This document shows, one piece after another, positions 23,831 to 36,199 of a stretch of DNA of 64,000 bases. Both the position numbers and the translations under genes were made by a program. The notes under the pieces were generated by a model. That model saw nothing but the letters and a program-made list of their open reading frames with translations. It was not told where the DNA came from and ran no database searches. Source of the DNA: Limanda limanda (taxonomy: Eukaryota; Chordata; Actinopteri; Pleuronectiformes; Pleuronectidae); assembly GCF_963576545.1 (NCBI RefSeq), contig NC_083646.1, forward strand, positions 23,353,989-23,417,988, read 5' to 3'. Numbering within the stretch: the stretch's first letter is position 1; the number at the start of each line of letters is the position of its first letter.

Positions 23831-26430
23831 CATTTTTTTTTACTCTCACCAAAATGTCATGACCCAAAGTAAGGATTGGCATGAAATATACATTAACTGG
23901 TTATTTGCCTCATTTTGAGGAACAGGTCCTTCTGTGCAGTCTGGTATACCTTACAATCACTGTTGATACCTTCTTCACTTGAGTTAGTGACCCTTCATCA
24001 TTTGTATGTTCTTAATTGTTACATGGCCCAGAAATCGCTACAGGATATTACAATATGCTTGTAGAACATATGGTTTGTGATTTGCGTGATCTTTTAAATG
24101 TTATTCCAAATTTACAGAACCTCCCACTAAATCCCCAAAGGACGTGAACAGTGTCTCAAACATTGTAAATGTGTACTTGAAAAGCTCAAAAGCAGTTCTT
24201 TTTGGATGTCTGGGTCACTCTTGCTAATTTACAGGCCTCACTGTTTTCCTTGAAGCCCCCCCACTAACTGTCCCAAAGAAAACGGCCCCATTCAGGTCCC
24301 CATGGCTCTCAGATGGTGATGCAGCTGCTTGTGTAATGACCCATATGTGGATTCTTACTGTGTCCTACTTAGCTGTTGTTGAGTCCCCCCTACACGAAAG
24401 ACCATGTTTGTCAGGGCCTCTGGTGGCCAATGGGCTCAGCATTTACCACTCTGGGACAAGACAGGATCGTTTTTTCCTGTCTCATGATGTGATGGAACAA
24501 ACTGAATGAACAAGGGCAGTATAAGCTGTGCAACACTGTTCTTACTTTAATACAACTCTGGTTTCCTGAGGTTTAAGACACTGAGTCTTCTCCACTGAAT
24601 AAGCACATTAGGAGCTAGACCTAAAATAATTCATTTAGTCTGGGCTGCAGTAATCTCATCTGACAGACTCTTACAATGAGGACTCTACTCCCGCTGTTTG
24701 ATTCAAGCAGGGACAGGGTGAGGTGCTGTTAGCAGAGATTTAACAAGAACCTACACAGTAACATTCCAACAGGGCTCCACATGATACAAGATGTTCTCAG
24801 TAATACTTGCAACAATTGCAAATTATAAACATTTATTTGAATATGTGTTTATATCACAGGTTTAAAGAATTTTCCAAGATTTTTCGGGATGCAGTATTTG
24901 TTTATGACAACTCCAGAAGCTACAAGGCAATCGCCAAAGATCCAGCAATCCCTCTTTCAGCCGTGTGTTAAAACGTTCATTCAAACTTATTTGTTTAGGG
25001 GTCTTGTACACTGTATGATAATTGGTAAATACAATCTACAAAGGACAGTAGGTGTGGATTGGGTGGGAGGTTTGGGGCAAGAGGGGGTAAAAATGGAACA
25101 AAATAGAGACTGTACTCCCAAGAAGTATACAAATATTTGCTGTTTCAGCAAACTGAAGTTGGCCAAAGTTCTGAGCAGACTTTAAATATCATAATAAACC
25201 GCTGTAAAGGATCTAACAAATGAGGATAAAAGAAAACAATAAGCATGACAACAATAAAGCTGCCTACAGACTTTCAGAATTCAGCAAGTTTATTGCCAGC
25301 CACACTTTGCAACATGGAATTAGATTGTATCCTCTATGAGTGTCAATATAGAAGAATAAAACACCATCAGCATGCGTTAGCTATCAATAGTGGGCAAGAA
25401 ACAAATGCCTGCAGTCATGGTATTTATGCGTCTTAAAGGAAATAAAAGAGGAGGAGGAGAATATGGACCCAGTAATGAATGGATACATTGTTCATTCAGT
25501 GTATCGTGTCAGGCAACATTCCTAATTGGTTGGTTGGTAGATGTAGACTGTTACATTGTGAGATGGTCTTTCTACTATGATCATTTTTAATTAGTATTTC
25601 TTAGAATTAAAGAGTAATGCAGTCTCAGATGATATATAGAGCACTTCTATCCTAAGAGGAACATTTGACTGCTCTGTAGCTCCTGGTCAGTGTGAAAGAA
25701 ACCTAGTGAGAGTCTCCAGGCAACTCTGTGCTGCTTGAGACCATGTGAATCTATGAATGCAAGTTGCAGCTGCACCGCAGAGAAGAATCTGTATTGCCGT
25801 GATCCCCACAGACAGGATAGCCGTCCGTCCTAGATACATTCCTCTGCCTCTTATGCTGTGTTTGTTTGGGATTTGGTCAGAACTCTGCTTGGGTGGGAAA
25901 GAGCCTTGAAAAACATGTCTGAAGTGAAGAGAGCATTTTTGGAGAAAGATGCTGCAGCGAAGTGTGGCTCGCACAGGGGGGCAGAAGAGGCATGTTTTGT
26001 CAACAGAAATGGAATTTTACAAGGGTCGTCTCTCATGGGGGCCAATCATTTGTCCTGTTTCCATAACCCAGAACAGCTTCTCCACACTATACAGGCCCGT
26101 CAGACATGTGCCCCAGAAAGGCGCTGGGGCCAGTTTATCTCCAAAATTCTACTCAATCTGCCAAACCAAAACATATATTACATTAAGACCCTTAACAGAG
26201 CAAGATTGAGAGAAAAATAACTCGCTTTGTTTTGGGAAAAAGAAACCATCAGAAACAGACTTGGGATTGGCAGCCATCTGCCCAGTTGAATTGGAAGGAG
26301 AAAAATGTGGGAGAGGGGATAAAGAAGACCAAGACTAGTGGCCTGTATTTAAGCACTGTCAGGCTGTACTGATAAAAATCATAGCCACCCGTCTGTGCCC
26401 TCTCCATTGCAGCAGCAGCAGCAGAGATTT
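23831..26430. other. Intergenic, no gene recognised
   Basis: Mixed-composition DNA. Frames of 86-120 codons at 24889-25185 and 25858-26220 have no recognisable domain or splice context. A (GCA)n run lies at 26410-26424. Nothing else is supportable. Confidence 0.4.
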
Positions 26431-26439
26431 ACTCCTCCG

Positions 26440-28292
26440 GTACGATTAACCATTGTGATTCTCTACTATCCACCAGGTCCTTTAGGAGATTTCTTGGAAG
26501 AATAAGATGTCCTCCTATCAAACTTCCCGGAAAATGGCCCTCCACTTATCCTTCTAGGTGACTTCAACATACAGACAGAGAAGTCATCTGACCTATTACT
26601 TTACTTTCTTCCTTTGCTCTCTCACTTAGTCCTTTCCCCTCCTACTCACAAAGCTGGTAACCATTGACTATATTTTCACCAGAAACTGCTCTTCATCTAA
26701 CCTCACTGTTACCACACTTCATGTCTCTGACCACTTCTTTATCTCTTACTCTCTGCCACTCTCTCAAACTGACAACCCTACCACATCAACAGACTCTGTA
26801 CCTGTTTGTCGTAACATTATCTCCCTTTCTCCCTTCTCTGTTTTATCAGCCCTCCCTTAGTCTGAGTCTTTCTCACTCATGCATCCTAACTCTGCCACAG
26901 ACACTCTCCTTTCTACTCTGTCCTCCTCTCTTGATTCTCTCTGTCATCTCACGTCACGACAGGTCCACAAGTCCTCCCCGGCTCTGTGGTTGTCTGACTC
27001 GGTGTGCACTGACAGAGCCACTATGCGAGCATCAGAAAGGAAATGGCGAAAAGCTAAACACCCTGACGACCTGTTCGCTCATCTATCTCTTCTCTCCTCT
27101 TTCTCTGCCTATTTCTGCAGCCAAAAGCTCTTTTTACCAAACTAGAAATCAATCCTTATTTTCGAACCCCAAAACCTCCTTGATCCCCCCAGTTCCACCT
27201 TCTACCAAGCCACTTTGCAAACTACTTAAAAAAAAAGATAGATGACATACGCTCCTCATTTTCAAATCCACCTTCTATAACTACATTTCCATCTACTTCA
27301 TCCCCTTCATTTTCCTCTTTCATCCCGTCTCCAAATCAAGTTCTTACCTTGGTAACCACCACCTGCCAACCACCTGCCCCCTTGACCCCATCCCATCTCA
27401 CCCATCTTATCAACACTTCCCTGTCAACTGGCTGTTTCCAAGGCAGGACACTCAACTGAGACTGACCTCCTTGCTGTCCCTGACCAACTTCACACTGCTA
27501 GAGCAGTCTCTCTCTCCTCTGTCCTTATACTTCTAGACCTTTTTGCTGCATTTGACACAGTGTACCTCCAGATTCTTATTTCCGCCCTTCATGACCTTGG
27601 TGTCTCAGGCTCCGCTCTCTCCCTGCTCTCATCCTACCTCAACGACCACACTTACCAGGTAACTTGGAGAGGATCTGTGTCTGAACCTTGTCCTCTCACT
27701 ACTGGGGTCCCTCAAGGTTCCGTCCTGGGTCCCCTCCTCTTCCCTCTGTACACCAACTCTCTGGGCTCTGTCATTCACTCACATGGCTTTTCCTACCACA
27801 GCTAAGCTGATGACACCCAACTAATCCTCTCTTTTCCTTAATCTGAAAAACAGGTAGCCGCACGAAATCTCTCCCTTTCTGACTGACATCTTTCAGTGTA
27901 TGTCCGCGCACCACCTGAAAATGAACCTTGGTAAACTGAAAGGCTCTCCCACCCACCACTATTACTTTACTCTACAAAATCACAACTGTTTGCTGTCCGG
28001 GCTCCTAAATTGTGGAACGAGCTCCCCCACGACATTAGGACAGCGGGAAGTCTACACATCTTCCGTCGCAAACTAAAAACATTTCTCTTTCAACTATAAC
28101 TTGAACAAAAAATTTTAAAAAGCGATTTAATAGCACTTATATGGAACATACCTATAGCACTTTGTAGTCGGGCTTTCTTGAAGAAATTATACTTTCTTGA
28201 TTATTGTTGCTCTGGGTTTGTACCCTCATGGTTTAATGCACTTACTCTAAGTCGCTTTGGATAAAAGTGTCAGCTAAATGAAATGTAAAATT
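26440..28292 (+). mobile_element. Degenerate L2-like LINE (endonuclease, reverse transcriptase, 3' tail)
   Basis: Plus-strand remnants appear in LINE order. An APE-type endonuclease piece with ILLGDFNI (about 26548-26571) is followed by HVSDHFF (near 26722). Reverse transcriptase pieces then follow: LLDLFAAFDTVYLQILISAL, LTTGVPQGSVLGPLLF (about 27697-27744) and ADDTQLI. The 3' end has LFAVRAPKLWNELPHDIRTA and then a tail with AAGTCGCTTTGGATAAAAGT, which I recognise as the L2-type 3' end shared by fish LINEs. Many stops and shifts are present; the codon before ADD is TAA at 27803. It is inactive. Confidence 0.75.
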
Positions 28293-28640
28293 GCCCCTGA
28301 TAGCTGTGTGAATAAAGGGTAGGGTCAATCATATTTCAATAATATTTATATAATTAAATGTGTCAATTTAAAGAGAAAAATAAAATTTTAAAGGAACGTT
28401 TAACACACGTCTGAAAGAGGGATTTCTGGATCTTTGGCTTTTACCTCGTTGCCTCTGGGGTTGTCATATTTTTGACAACAGTATTTAGATGCCATCTTTG
28501 CCATTTTGAGAAAGACAATGAAAACAATAAGCCAAAATTCATTGGTATTTGGGATCATATTTTGTTTGAAGAACTGAGTGGTGGAATTATTCAAAGGGCC
28601 AATAAAAGGACACACATGACCATGCTGAACACATACGTTC

Positions 28641-28646
28641 TTTATT
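28641..28646 (-). terminator. Poly(A) signal of ggct
   Basis: AATAAA on the minus strand, 124 bases beyond the ggct stop codon (28770). It is the first such signal downstream and gives a short 3' untranslated region. Confidence 0.6.
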
Positions 28647-28769
28647 ATATCTTTGGTTGACAGTGGTCTTTGTCATAGTCCTGACAGGTGGGATTGAGTT
28701 AAGCATGAAGTAAACAGTATTACAGGTTCTTTCCTATGATAAAAACTGGACCTGACGCAGGCGGAATCT

Positions 28770-31064
28770 TCAAGCGTCAGAGAGGTGGTTGGCCTTCTCC
28801 TTTGCTCTTCTTCTGGCTTTCTCTAGTTCAGCCATCATGGGCAGAGGACCCTCATACATGTTGGTCTTGATTGCTCTCAGCTTCTCCTGGTAGTCCCTTG
28901 GCAAGCCGTTCTGCTCTGCTCCCATCACAATCACCTGCAGTGGTTGACGAAGTTCAATATGTTGTGGTCAGCTAAATCCCACCCATCCATCCATTTGTCA
29001 GCACCTGTCAGCCAATGTTGACATATCTATGAAACAATAACCATATCAACAGCCCTACCCTCTCTTTGCTCAGTAGTTCAGGTCTTCAAATGTTTCACGT
29101 TAGAATTATTTTTCTATGCTATTACATTCATCTTCACGAAGCAGACATCTGTCTAAGGCTCTGTCTATGTCACATCCTCCATTCCCTGTAGCTGACTCAG
29201 ACTGTAAATGTACAGTAGTCTGTTCACCTCTGCTCTCTGCTTAATGGACTCTTTCATTCTGCTTGTTACAGCCATGTAAGCTACAGTGTGGCAGGATACA
29301 CAGATCACAATTCATCTGAGAACACCTAGCAGCTTTTACAGTAACAATGCCCAGTATAACACAGGGGACAATGAAGTGTACTCTTGCATTTACACTTTAG
29401 TGGACAAAGCCACGGCGTCCATCACAGCTAGCTGTTTTTCTCTGAGGCATGTTTGGAGCTCACACATGAACAATCTGGCATTCTAACTCACAAACTGTCA
29501 GATCTGTAAATCGACGCACGGCAGTGGGGGTGGGCCCCGACTCGTCTGACCTTTTGATCACACATTAGGTGATCAGGGTCGTGATCCCTATTCCAGATGC
29601 TTCACAGACAGAAATAGGTTGGAGGGAATAGTTTCTCTCGACCGGTTGCATGATGTATTTGTTTTTCCTACTAACTCACATTTCCATACATGCATAATTT
29701 GTTAGGATTGTACAATTGCAAAGTTTGCAACAAGTTGTTCAACAAACTGTTTACAACAGTGTCTCAGTTTTTGAGATCTACCATGTCCTATTCTTAAACC
29801 CATATGAGCTGTTCTTTATCATAGCAACAAGTAGTGTGCATAGGTTAGTGTATAATGTCTTAAGTTATAGACCAGTGTAACCAACTTGCTTGAGATAGGT
29901 GCAGTAATCGTATTGTAATCGTGTGGTCATATGATTGGAAATCCACCTTTTTAACACTTCAGACAAAAACTGAACATCAGCTTCCTGATTTAGGATTTAC
30001 TGAGAACTGTAAAAACCACATTGGTTTATGTTAGGTGGACCATGAAAAGAACCATACTAATAATGTGTGATGTTATCACACTGAGGTATTTTCAACTGCT
30101 CTGTTTCCTGTACATTTGGTTTGGCTTCGTCTTTTTTTTTTAAGTTATAAAATAGGATGAAACCTTAATGATTGAAAGCTGAGACGGATTGATCAAGCAA
30201 GTGAGTTGGCATAAACTTGATACTGCAGCTGCACTCCACAAAATTGTATTTTAAATATGTACATCAGTAGGAAGCAAAGTCAGAAAGTACTGGGCGACAC
30301 ATTACAAGGTGATGGTTTAGGTGTTGTTATGGGAATTGTTAAGTAAGAATGTTATCGACCTTATCCATTAAAGTTGAATGACTGAAGAATTTGATACATC
30401 CACATCAGCCAAGAAGGAATCCCTCCTCCAGCGGTAAGTTCTCTGAGCCATAAGCATTGATGCAGTGAAATGTCTCTTACCTGTAGGTAATGGGGTGATG
30501 GTGGGGCGTACACGCAGCTGTTCATTATGTAGGTACGACAGTTGAGCTCCTGGCCTTCTGTGTTCACTGATACCTCCACAGGATTGTACCTACCTAATGT
30601 CACATTTTCTTGACTGAGTGTGTGCAAACACATGTACACAAAAAAAAAAAATCACATTTGGTAGCCATCAGCTTTACAGGAAAACATTCAAAAAATTTTT
30701 GGCATTAAAGAAAAAGATAAATGATAACCACCTGTCTAGAGACTCCAGATCAGAATTGTCAACTCTCCACACCACACCCCACACCTCTTCCCCTGGGCTG
30801 TGCTCTATGGTGGCCACACCTCCATGCCACCGGTCACTTGCAAGGCCTTTATGGTTCCCAAACACTAACTTAAAGTCCTGAAACAGAGAGATAGAAATAG
30901 TAAGTGTTCACATTTCTGACTGGAACCCTACTATCTTTGATATAAGACTGTACCTTGAGCATGGCCACACAGTTTACGGTTGCAGAAGGATTGCTGAGCT
31001 GCAGCCGCTCCTTCAGCAGGTTGCTACCATATGCAAAGTATAGGAAGGTGCAGTTATTTTCCAT
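28770..31064 (-). CDS. ggct: Gamma-glutamylcyclotransferase, 4 coding exons
   Basis: This cytosolic enzyme of glutathione breakdown turns gamma-glutamyl amino acids into 5-oxoproline and the free amino acid. Coding exons: 31064-30954, 30877-30732, 30613-30481, 28934-28770. All junctions are GT-AG with matching phases, giving 555 nt (184 residues plus TGA; human 188). Residues 7-20 (FLYFAYGSNLLKER) contain the YGSNL substrate-binding loop. WHGGVATIEHSPGEEVWGVVW is the conserved core. The catalytic glutamate is in SLDSQENV (about residue 88), aligned with human Glu98 by my alignment. APPSPHYLQ and MGAEQNGLPRDYQEKL follow, as in the mammalian protein. The start is the ATG nearest the conserved core. 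A CAG acceptor-like site lies 14 bases upstream, so a non-coding first exon may exist farther right. Confidence 0.93.
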
Positions 31065-31893
31065 GTTGGCACCAGTTTCTGAGAGGAGGAAGACGAGAAC
31101 AAGGAGGGTTGACAATGAACGGAGCAGAGTGAAGGTGGAGAGCAGGGTTTAGACACAGCTGATTGTGTGGAGAAGCAACAGGCTGAGGGGAGAGAGCTGG
31201 AGCTGCAGAGTGACAGAAATTAAGTACTGGCCTTCCAGCACTCACACACTATTCTCATGCTAATCCCCTGTACTGCCACACAGCCCTATTCACACTCACA
31301 ATACATAGTTTGCCTCATGTGTTGAGCCAACAGTATTAAGCTACACAAACGCACGCACACACGCACGCACGCGCACACACACACACACACATAGTAAAAA
31401 CACTTTACTTCTATTTTTCATATTCACACTTAGTCTTATCCTTCGATTCTTATCTTAACATCACGTTTGTAACTGCTATTATTATTACTGCTTTGCTAGT
31501 GTAGGTAATTCCTTTGCACTATCTATTGATGTATATTTTATGTCAAAACCGTGTTTGTAATATCTTTTCAACAATCAAATAAAAGATGTGAACCACCTTT
31601 GTAACCCTGCAGGAGTTATCTTACTAACTGCTTCACACTGCAGGCTTCAAGCCTTGGGTCAACCAAAATGGGGATGTCTGCCCACTACTTCATACTGTCA
31701 TCTTATCTAATGTGGTGATTTATTGTCTGTTAATGTTTGATTGTTGTTCAAGTCTTGTTGTTGTTCTTCCCATCCAGTGACAAAGTCTTCTCATATAACA
31801 GATTAATAATAAACTGGTCATGTACAGGGTCACATGAGATTAATAACAACAATACTGACGCCCAACTGCTGATACCACAATCAAACATTAACA
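31065..31893. other. Region upstream of ggct
   Basis: It contains a (CA)n/CACG tract at 31349-31391 and AT-rich DNA. A possible non-coding first exon of ggct could lie here, but I see no clear promoter or donor site. Confidence 0.35.
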
Positions 31894-32239
31894 CTCTAAA
31901 GCAGAAGTCTTCAACAGGGGGTCCGCGACCCCTAGGGGGTCCGCGGAGGTACTGCAGGGTTTTTTTGTTTTTTTCACGAATTTAAATGTCTTTCAATACA
32001 CATTAACATGCATCCAACATATTGTGAGGCTGATTTGACCCTCTACCTGACAACCTCCATCCATCCAAGATTAGATAAGTTGTGTGCTACCCATCAGGGT
32101 CCGACATCTCACTAATGTGGGAGTATGTGTGCCATCCAAAGATAGCTTGAGGATTCACTGTTTCTTCTACATGTATGTTTAAAATAAAAACATGAATCTG
32201 TGAATTACTTTAATAGCTCAGTGTTGTATGCAAGATGTA

Positions 32240-33823
32240 CGGTGGGTACGGAAAGTATTCAGACCCCTTTTAATTTTTCACTCTGTTTCATTGCAGCCAT
32301 TTGCTAAAATCAAAATAGTTCATTTTATTTCTCATTAATGTACACTCAGCAACCCATCTTGACAGAAAAAAACAGAAATGTAGAAATTTTAGCAAATTTA
32401 TTAAAAAAGAAAAACTAAAATATCACTTGGTCATTCAGACCCTTTGCTGTGACACTTATATTTAACTCAAATGCTGTCCATTTCTTCTGATCCTCCTTGA
32501 GATGGTTCTACTCCTTCATTGGAGTCCAGCTGTGCTTAATTAAACTGATTGGACTTGATTAGGAAAGGCACACACCTGTCTATATAAGACCTTACAGCTC
32601 ACAGTGCATGTCAGAGCAAATGAGAATCATGAGGTCGAAGGAACTGCCCAAGGAGCTCAGAGACAGAATTGTGGCAAGGCACAGATCTGGCCAAGGTTAC
32701 AAAGGAATTTCTGCAGCACTCAAGGTTCCTAAGAGCACAGTGGCCTCCATAATCCTTAAATGGAAGAAGTTTGGGACAACCAGAACTCTTCCTAGACCTG
32801 GCCGTCTAGCCAAACTGAGCAATCGTGGGAGAAGAGCCTTGGTGAGAGAGGTAAAGAAGAACCCAAAGATCACTGTGACTGAGCTCCAGAGATGCAGTAG
32901 GGAGATGGGAGAAAGTTCCACAAAGTCAACTATCACTGCAGCCCTCCACCAGTCAGGGCTTTATGGCAGAGTGGCCCGACGGAAGCCTCTCCTCAGTGCA
33001 AGACATATGAAGCCCCGCGTAGAGTTTGCCAAAAAACACATGAAGGACTCCCAGACTATGAGAAATAAGATTCTCTGGTCTGATGAAACCAAGATTGAGC
33101 TTGTTGGCATTAAGTCTAAGCGGTATGTGTGGAGAAAACCAGGCACTGCTCATCACCTGCCCAATACAATCCCAACAGTGAAACATGGTGGTGGCAGCAT
33201 CATGATATGGGGGTGTTTTTCAGCTGCAGGGACAGGACGACTGGTTGCAATTGAAGGAAAGATGAATGTGGCCAAGTACAGAGATATCCTGCAAGAAACC
33301 TCTTCCAGAGTGCTCTGGACCTCAGACTGGGCCGAAGGTTCACCTTCCAACAAGGCAATGACCCTAAGCAGACAGCTAAAATAACAAAGGAGTGGCTTCG
33401 GAACAACTCTGTGACCATTCTTGACTGGCCCAGCCAGAGCCCTGACCTAAACCCAATTGAGCATCTCTGGAGAGACCTGAAGATGGCTGTCCACCAACGT
33501 TCACCATCCAACCTGACGGAACTGGAGATGATCTGCACGGAAGAATGGCCAAGGATCCCCAAATCCAGGTGTGAAAAACTTGTTGCATCATTCCGAAGAA
33601 GACTCATGGCTGTACTAGCTCAAAAGGGTGCTTCTACTCAATACTGAGCAAAGGGTGTGAATACTTATGACCTTGTGATATTTCAGTTTTTCTTTTTTAA
33701 TAAATTTGCAAAAATTTCTACATTTCTGTTTTTTTCTGTCGACTTTTTTGATTTTAGCAAATGGCTGCAATGAAACGGAGTGAAACATTTTTGAAGGGGT
33801 CTGAATACTTTCTGTACCCACTG
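32240..33823 (+). mobile_element. Tc1-like DNA transposon (copy 1)
   Basis: It is flanked by TA (32238-32239 and 33824-33825). Terminal inverted repeats read C(A/G)GTGGGTACGGAAAGTATT and its reverse complement (AATACTTTCTGTACCCACTG). At 1584 bp it is the usual Tc1 length. It holds one broken transposase gene on the plus strand and sits inside the hAT element. Confidence 0.9.
32608..33647 (+). pseudogene. Tc1 transposase, frameshifted
   Basis: It begins MSEQMRIMRSKELPKELRDR, with a paired helix-turn-helix DNA-binding region (about residues 10-110, including KVPKSTVASIILKWKKFG and an arginine-rich GRPR-like linker). The catalytic region has the first Asp in LWSDETK, and GGGSIMIWGCFS follows. 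Near 33295-33305 the frame shifts; the continuation (33411-33647) carries DWPSQSPDLNPIEHLWRDLK with the last Glu of the DDE triad and ends ASTQY. One frameshift disables it. Confidence 0.88.
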
Positions 33824-34150
33824 TATATTTATAAATGGCAGTGGCATGGCCATCCTGTACCTTGCACATGTTTAAATCCAAAACATGAATATATGAACCT
33901 GTGTAATATTTGAATAGCTTAGTATTGAATGCACAATATCAGGGTAGTTATGTTTATACATGGCACTAGGCCCAGTTTAATATAAAACACAATTTTATAC
34001 AATATATATAGTAGGGGGTCCCTGCTCCATCTCTCCACCTGTTTGGGGGTCCTTGGCCTGAAAAACATTGAAGACCCCTGCTCTATATTTTTCCTAAGAT
34101 TTCTATGGTACTATTTTCCATGTGAAACAGTTGGTAACTATTTAAAATAT

Positions 34151-34570
34151 GCCATATATAAAAGTTTACTTTATGAGGAAATAACATTTAGCATAAGATA
34201 TTATAATTATATTTCCTCCTGTGATATTGACCAACATCCTTTTTCATTCACTAAGGCATTTTTATCAAGGCTAAAAAAGAATAAATACATAACATATAGC
34301 TTATGTTTAAATATCTATAGTAGTTTGCCATATATAAAAGTTTACTATATGAGGAAGTGCTATCTAGCACAAGTTATTATTATCATATTTCCCCACAGGA
34401 GGAAATTATTTGATATTGACCAACATCACTTTTCATTCACAAATTCCTTTCACAAATCACACAAAGAAAAATACATATATGGAAATACTTGACACTGTTT
34501 TGAATGTGCAGTGTTAGAAGGTTTATCATATGAGCAATTACGGAATTAAGACTTACATTTCCCCACAGCT
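34151..34570. repeat. Imperfect ~176-bp tandem repeat
   Basis: GCCATATATAAAAGTTTACT begins at 34151 and again at 34327 (period 176). Both units go on to a TTTCCTCC/TTTCCCCACAGG stretch and ATATTGACCAACATC. A third, shorter partial unit starts near 34519 (GTTTATCATATGAG). The 149-codon frame across it reflects the repeat, not a gene. Confidence 0.65.
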
Positions 34571-34690
34571 ACAGTACAAAATGGCTGCCAAGATGGAACG
34601 AAAATCTACCTAGCCGCTGAAGTTATTTCCATGATTCAGGGCTCGTCCCCTATTGGTAAGTGATGAGGTTTACTACAATATAGGCTAGGC

Positions 34691-35285
34691 CAGGGGTGGG
34701 CACACTTTTTGACTTGCGTTCCAAAATTTGACAGAGGGGCCGGGCCAGGAACAGATGGATTGAGTGTTTTTGTGAACTAATATAAATGACATGGAAAAAT
34801 CATTACATGATTTGGCCTTTACCAAGTAGCAAAGCACTTATTTGCAAGGCCATTTAACAAAAACTTGCCTTCAGAGAAAGGCTTGCTAGCCTTTGCTATT
34901 TCGAATGCCCCCAAAAAACATGCCTTGGTAGTTGACTCTTTAATCGCAGTTTGTCTGTGAAAAAAAGGTTGCTGAGTCTGTAAATTAGTCGCCAACCTCT
35001 GAGCTGCAGCCACCCGTTCTTGCGTTGACTGCTTGCTAGCGTAGTTAGCATGCTTCGTAGCAAAGTGACGGCTGATGTTGTACTCCAGGAAAACTGCGAC
35101 AGTTTCTCGGCATATCAGGCATACAGCCTTCGATTGGACTTCAGTGAAAAAGTATTTTGTTGTCGACTCCGTGTTAAACACTCGGCACTCATTGTCCACT
35201 CTTCGTTTCCTTGATCCTCTCATTTTACAGAAGGGCTCAGAGGGCAAAGGGAAAAAGTGAAGGGAGATCAGGTGCCTTTTCAAGC
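34691..35285 (-). mobile_element. Internally deleted hAT element with BED-type zinc-finger N-terminus
   Basis: A hAT terminus (CAGGGGTGGGCACACTTTTT) lies at 34691. On the minus strand 35283-34819 encodes VCLICRETVAVFLEYNISRH, a Cys2-His zinc-finger motif completed by FATKHANYASKQS, then LATNLQTQQPFFHRQTAIKE and a degenerate tail. This matches the N-terminus of fish GTF2IRD2-like/hAT transposase proteins. Only about 150 codons survive before the terminus, so the catalytic middle has been lost. Confidence 0.65.
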
Positions 35286-35310
35286 CCTACACACCACACT
35301 CCCGGGCAAA

Positions 35311-35500
35311 GTTAATTTAGCTTACGTTTTTATCCAAAGCGACTTAAAATAAGTGCATTTAACCCCGAGGGTTCAAACCCAGAACAACAAGAATCAAGAA
35401 AGTACGATTTCTTCAAATATAAAGCAAAACTACAAGGTTCTATAAGTACGTGCAATTTTAGTGCTACTAAAATGTTAGTTTCAACAAAAAAAATTTTTTT
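35311..35500 (-). mobile_element. L2-like LINE 3' tail fragment
   Basis: TTTTTATCCAAAGCGACTTA and GGGTTCAAACCCAGAAC...AAGAATCAAGAAAGTA are the reverse complement of the tail at 28180-28275. It is an independent short copy in the opposite orientation. Confidence 0.65.
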
Positions 35501-35789
35501 TTAATTTAATTTAACTTTGCCCATGTCTGGGCTAGTCTGTAAATACTGAATAATTATTCAGTCTTTTTATTCAGTCTTTTAGTCAGCAATTTAGTGAGCA
35601 AAATAGCGAAGTCCATGAAGCTAGCATATAGCAAAGAGTGGAAAGACTCCAGAATCTGCAGCTGTTAACACTTTGGGGAACCCTGATGTGGCTTAATAAA
35701 AGTGACCACAAGTAAATTAATGTTTTTTCAGAATGATCATACATTTGTGACTATACACCTCAAAGGGTTTAAATGTTTTTCTTTTTGGA

Positions 35790-36110
35790 AGGAGATGCAC
35801 CTGACAATTCTGACACCGATCAGTCCTCATCCACTGAAAATGACAAAGAGACTGTCGTTGAAGAGATGAAGCAGCATGTACATGGCCAAGACTCGTTTCA
35901 GATGGAGCAGACAATACCTTAAACACTCCGTTAATGTTGTTGAAGATGCCAATCAGACACATCCACACCATGAAGAGGACCTATCTGATGATGATGCGAT
36001 CCAGACTATACCCCATCCTGTGATTAGTTCTTTGAAGGTGTGATCAAAGACCATCCAGAACTAAAGGAGATCAAAGATCAATTCATGTGTCTACAACATC
36101 AGTAAGAGCC
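35790..36110 (+). other. Degenerate acidic coding-like stretch
   Basis: Plus-strand frames give APDNSDTDQSSSTENDKETV, then EEDLSDDDAIQTIPHPV, each interrupted by stops. The acidic, low-complexity composition looks like a decayed coding exon or transposon ORF. I cannot name it. Confidence 0.2.
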
Positions 36111-36199
36111 CAGCAAAGAACAGCTGGAGGGAGAAGTGAGGAGATGCACATGCCTACTCAGCATTATGTTTAGTTAGTTTATACTTTGTTGGTGACAGA

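Larger units (their letters stand above)
31902..34080. mobile_element. hAT-type element carrying a nested Tc1 transposon (copy 1)
   Basis: The left end is CAGAAGTCTTCAACAGGGGG. The right end, reverse-complemented, starts CAGGGGTCTTCAATG. These are hAT-type termini. The flanks are CTCTAAAG (31894-31901) and CTCTATAT (34081-34088), a degraded 8-bp target duplication (6 of 8 match). The body outside the Tc1 is non-coding, with a palindrome GGGGGTCCGCGACCCCTAGG near the left end. The same arrangement, with the Tc1 at the same TA, recurs at 49094-51349. Confidence 0.8.

Noticed and set aside
25858..26220. A 120-codon plus-strand frame
   Set aside because: No recognisable domain, another frame overlaps it, and there is no splice or promoter context.
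34043..34492. A 149-codon plus-strand frame
   Set aside because: It starts in the hAT end and runs through an AT-rich tandem repeat; aromatic-rich nonsense composition.
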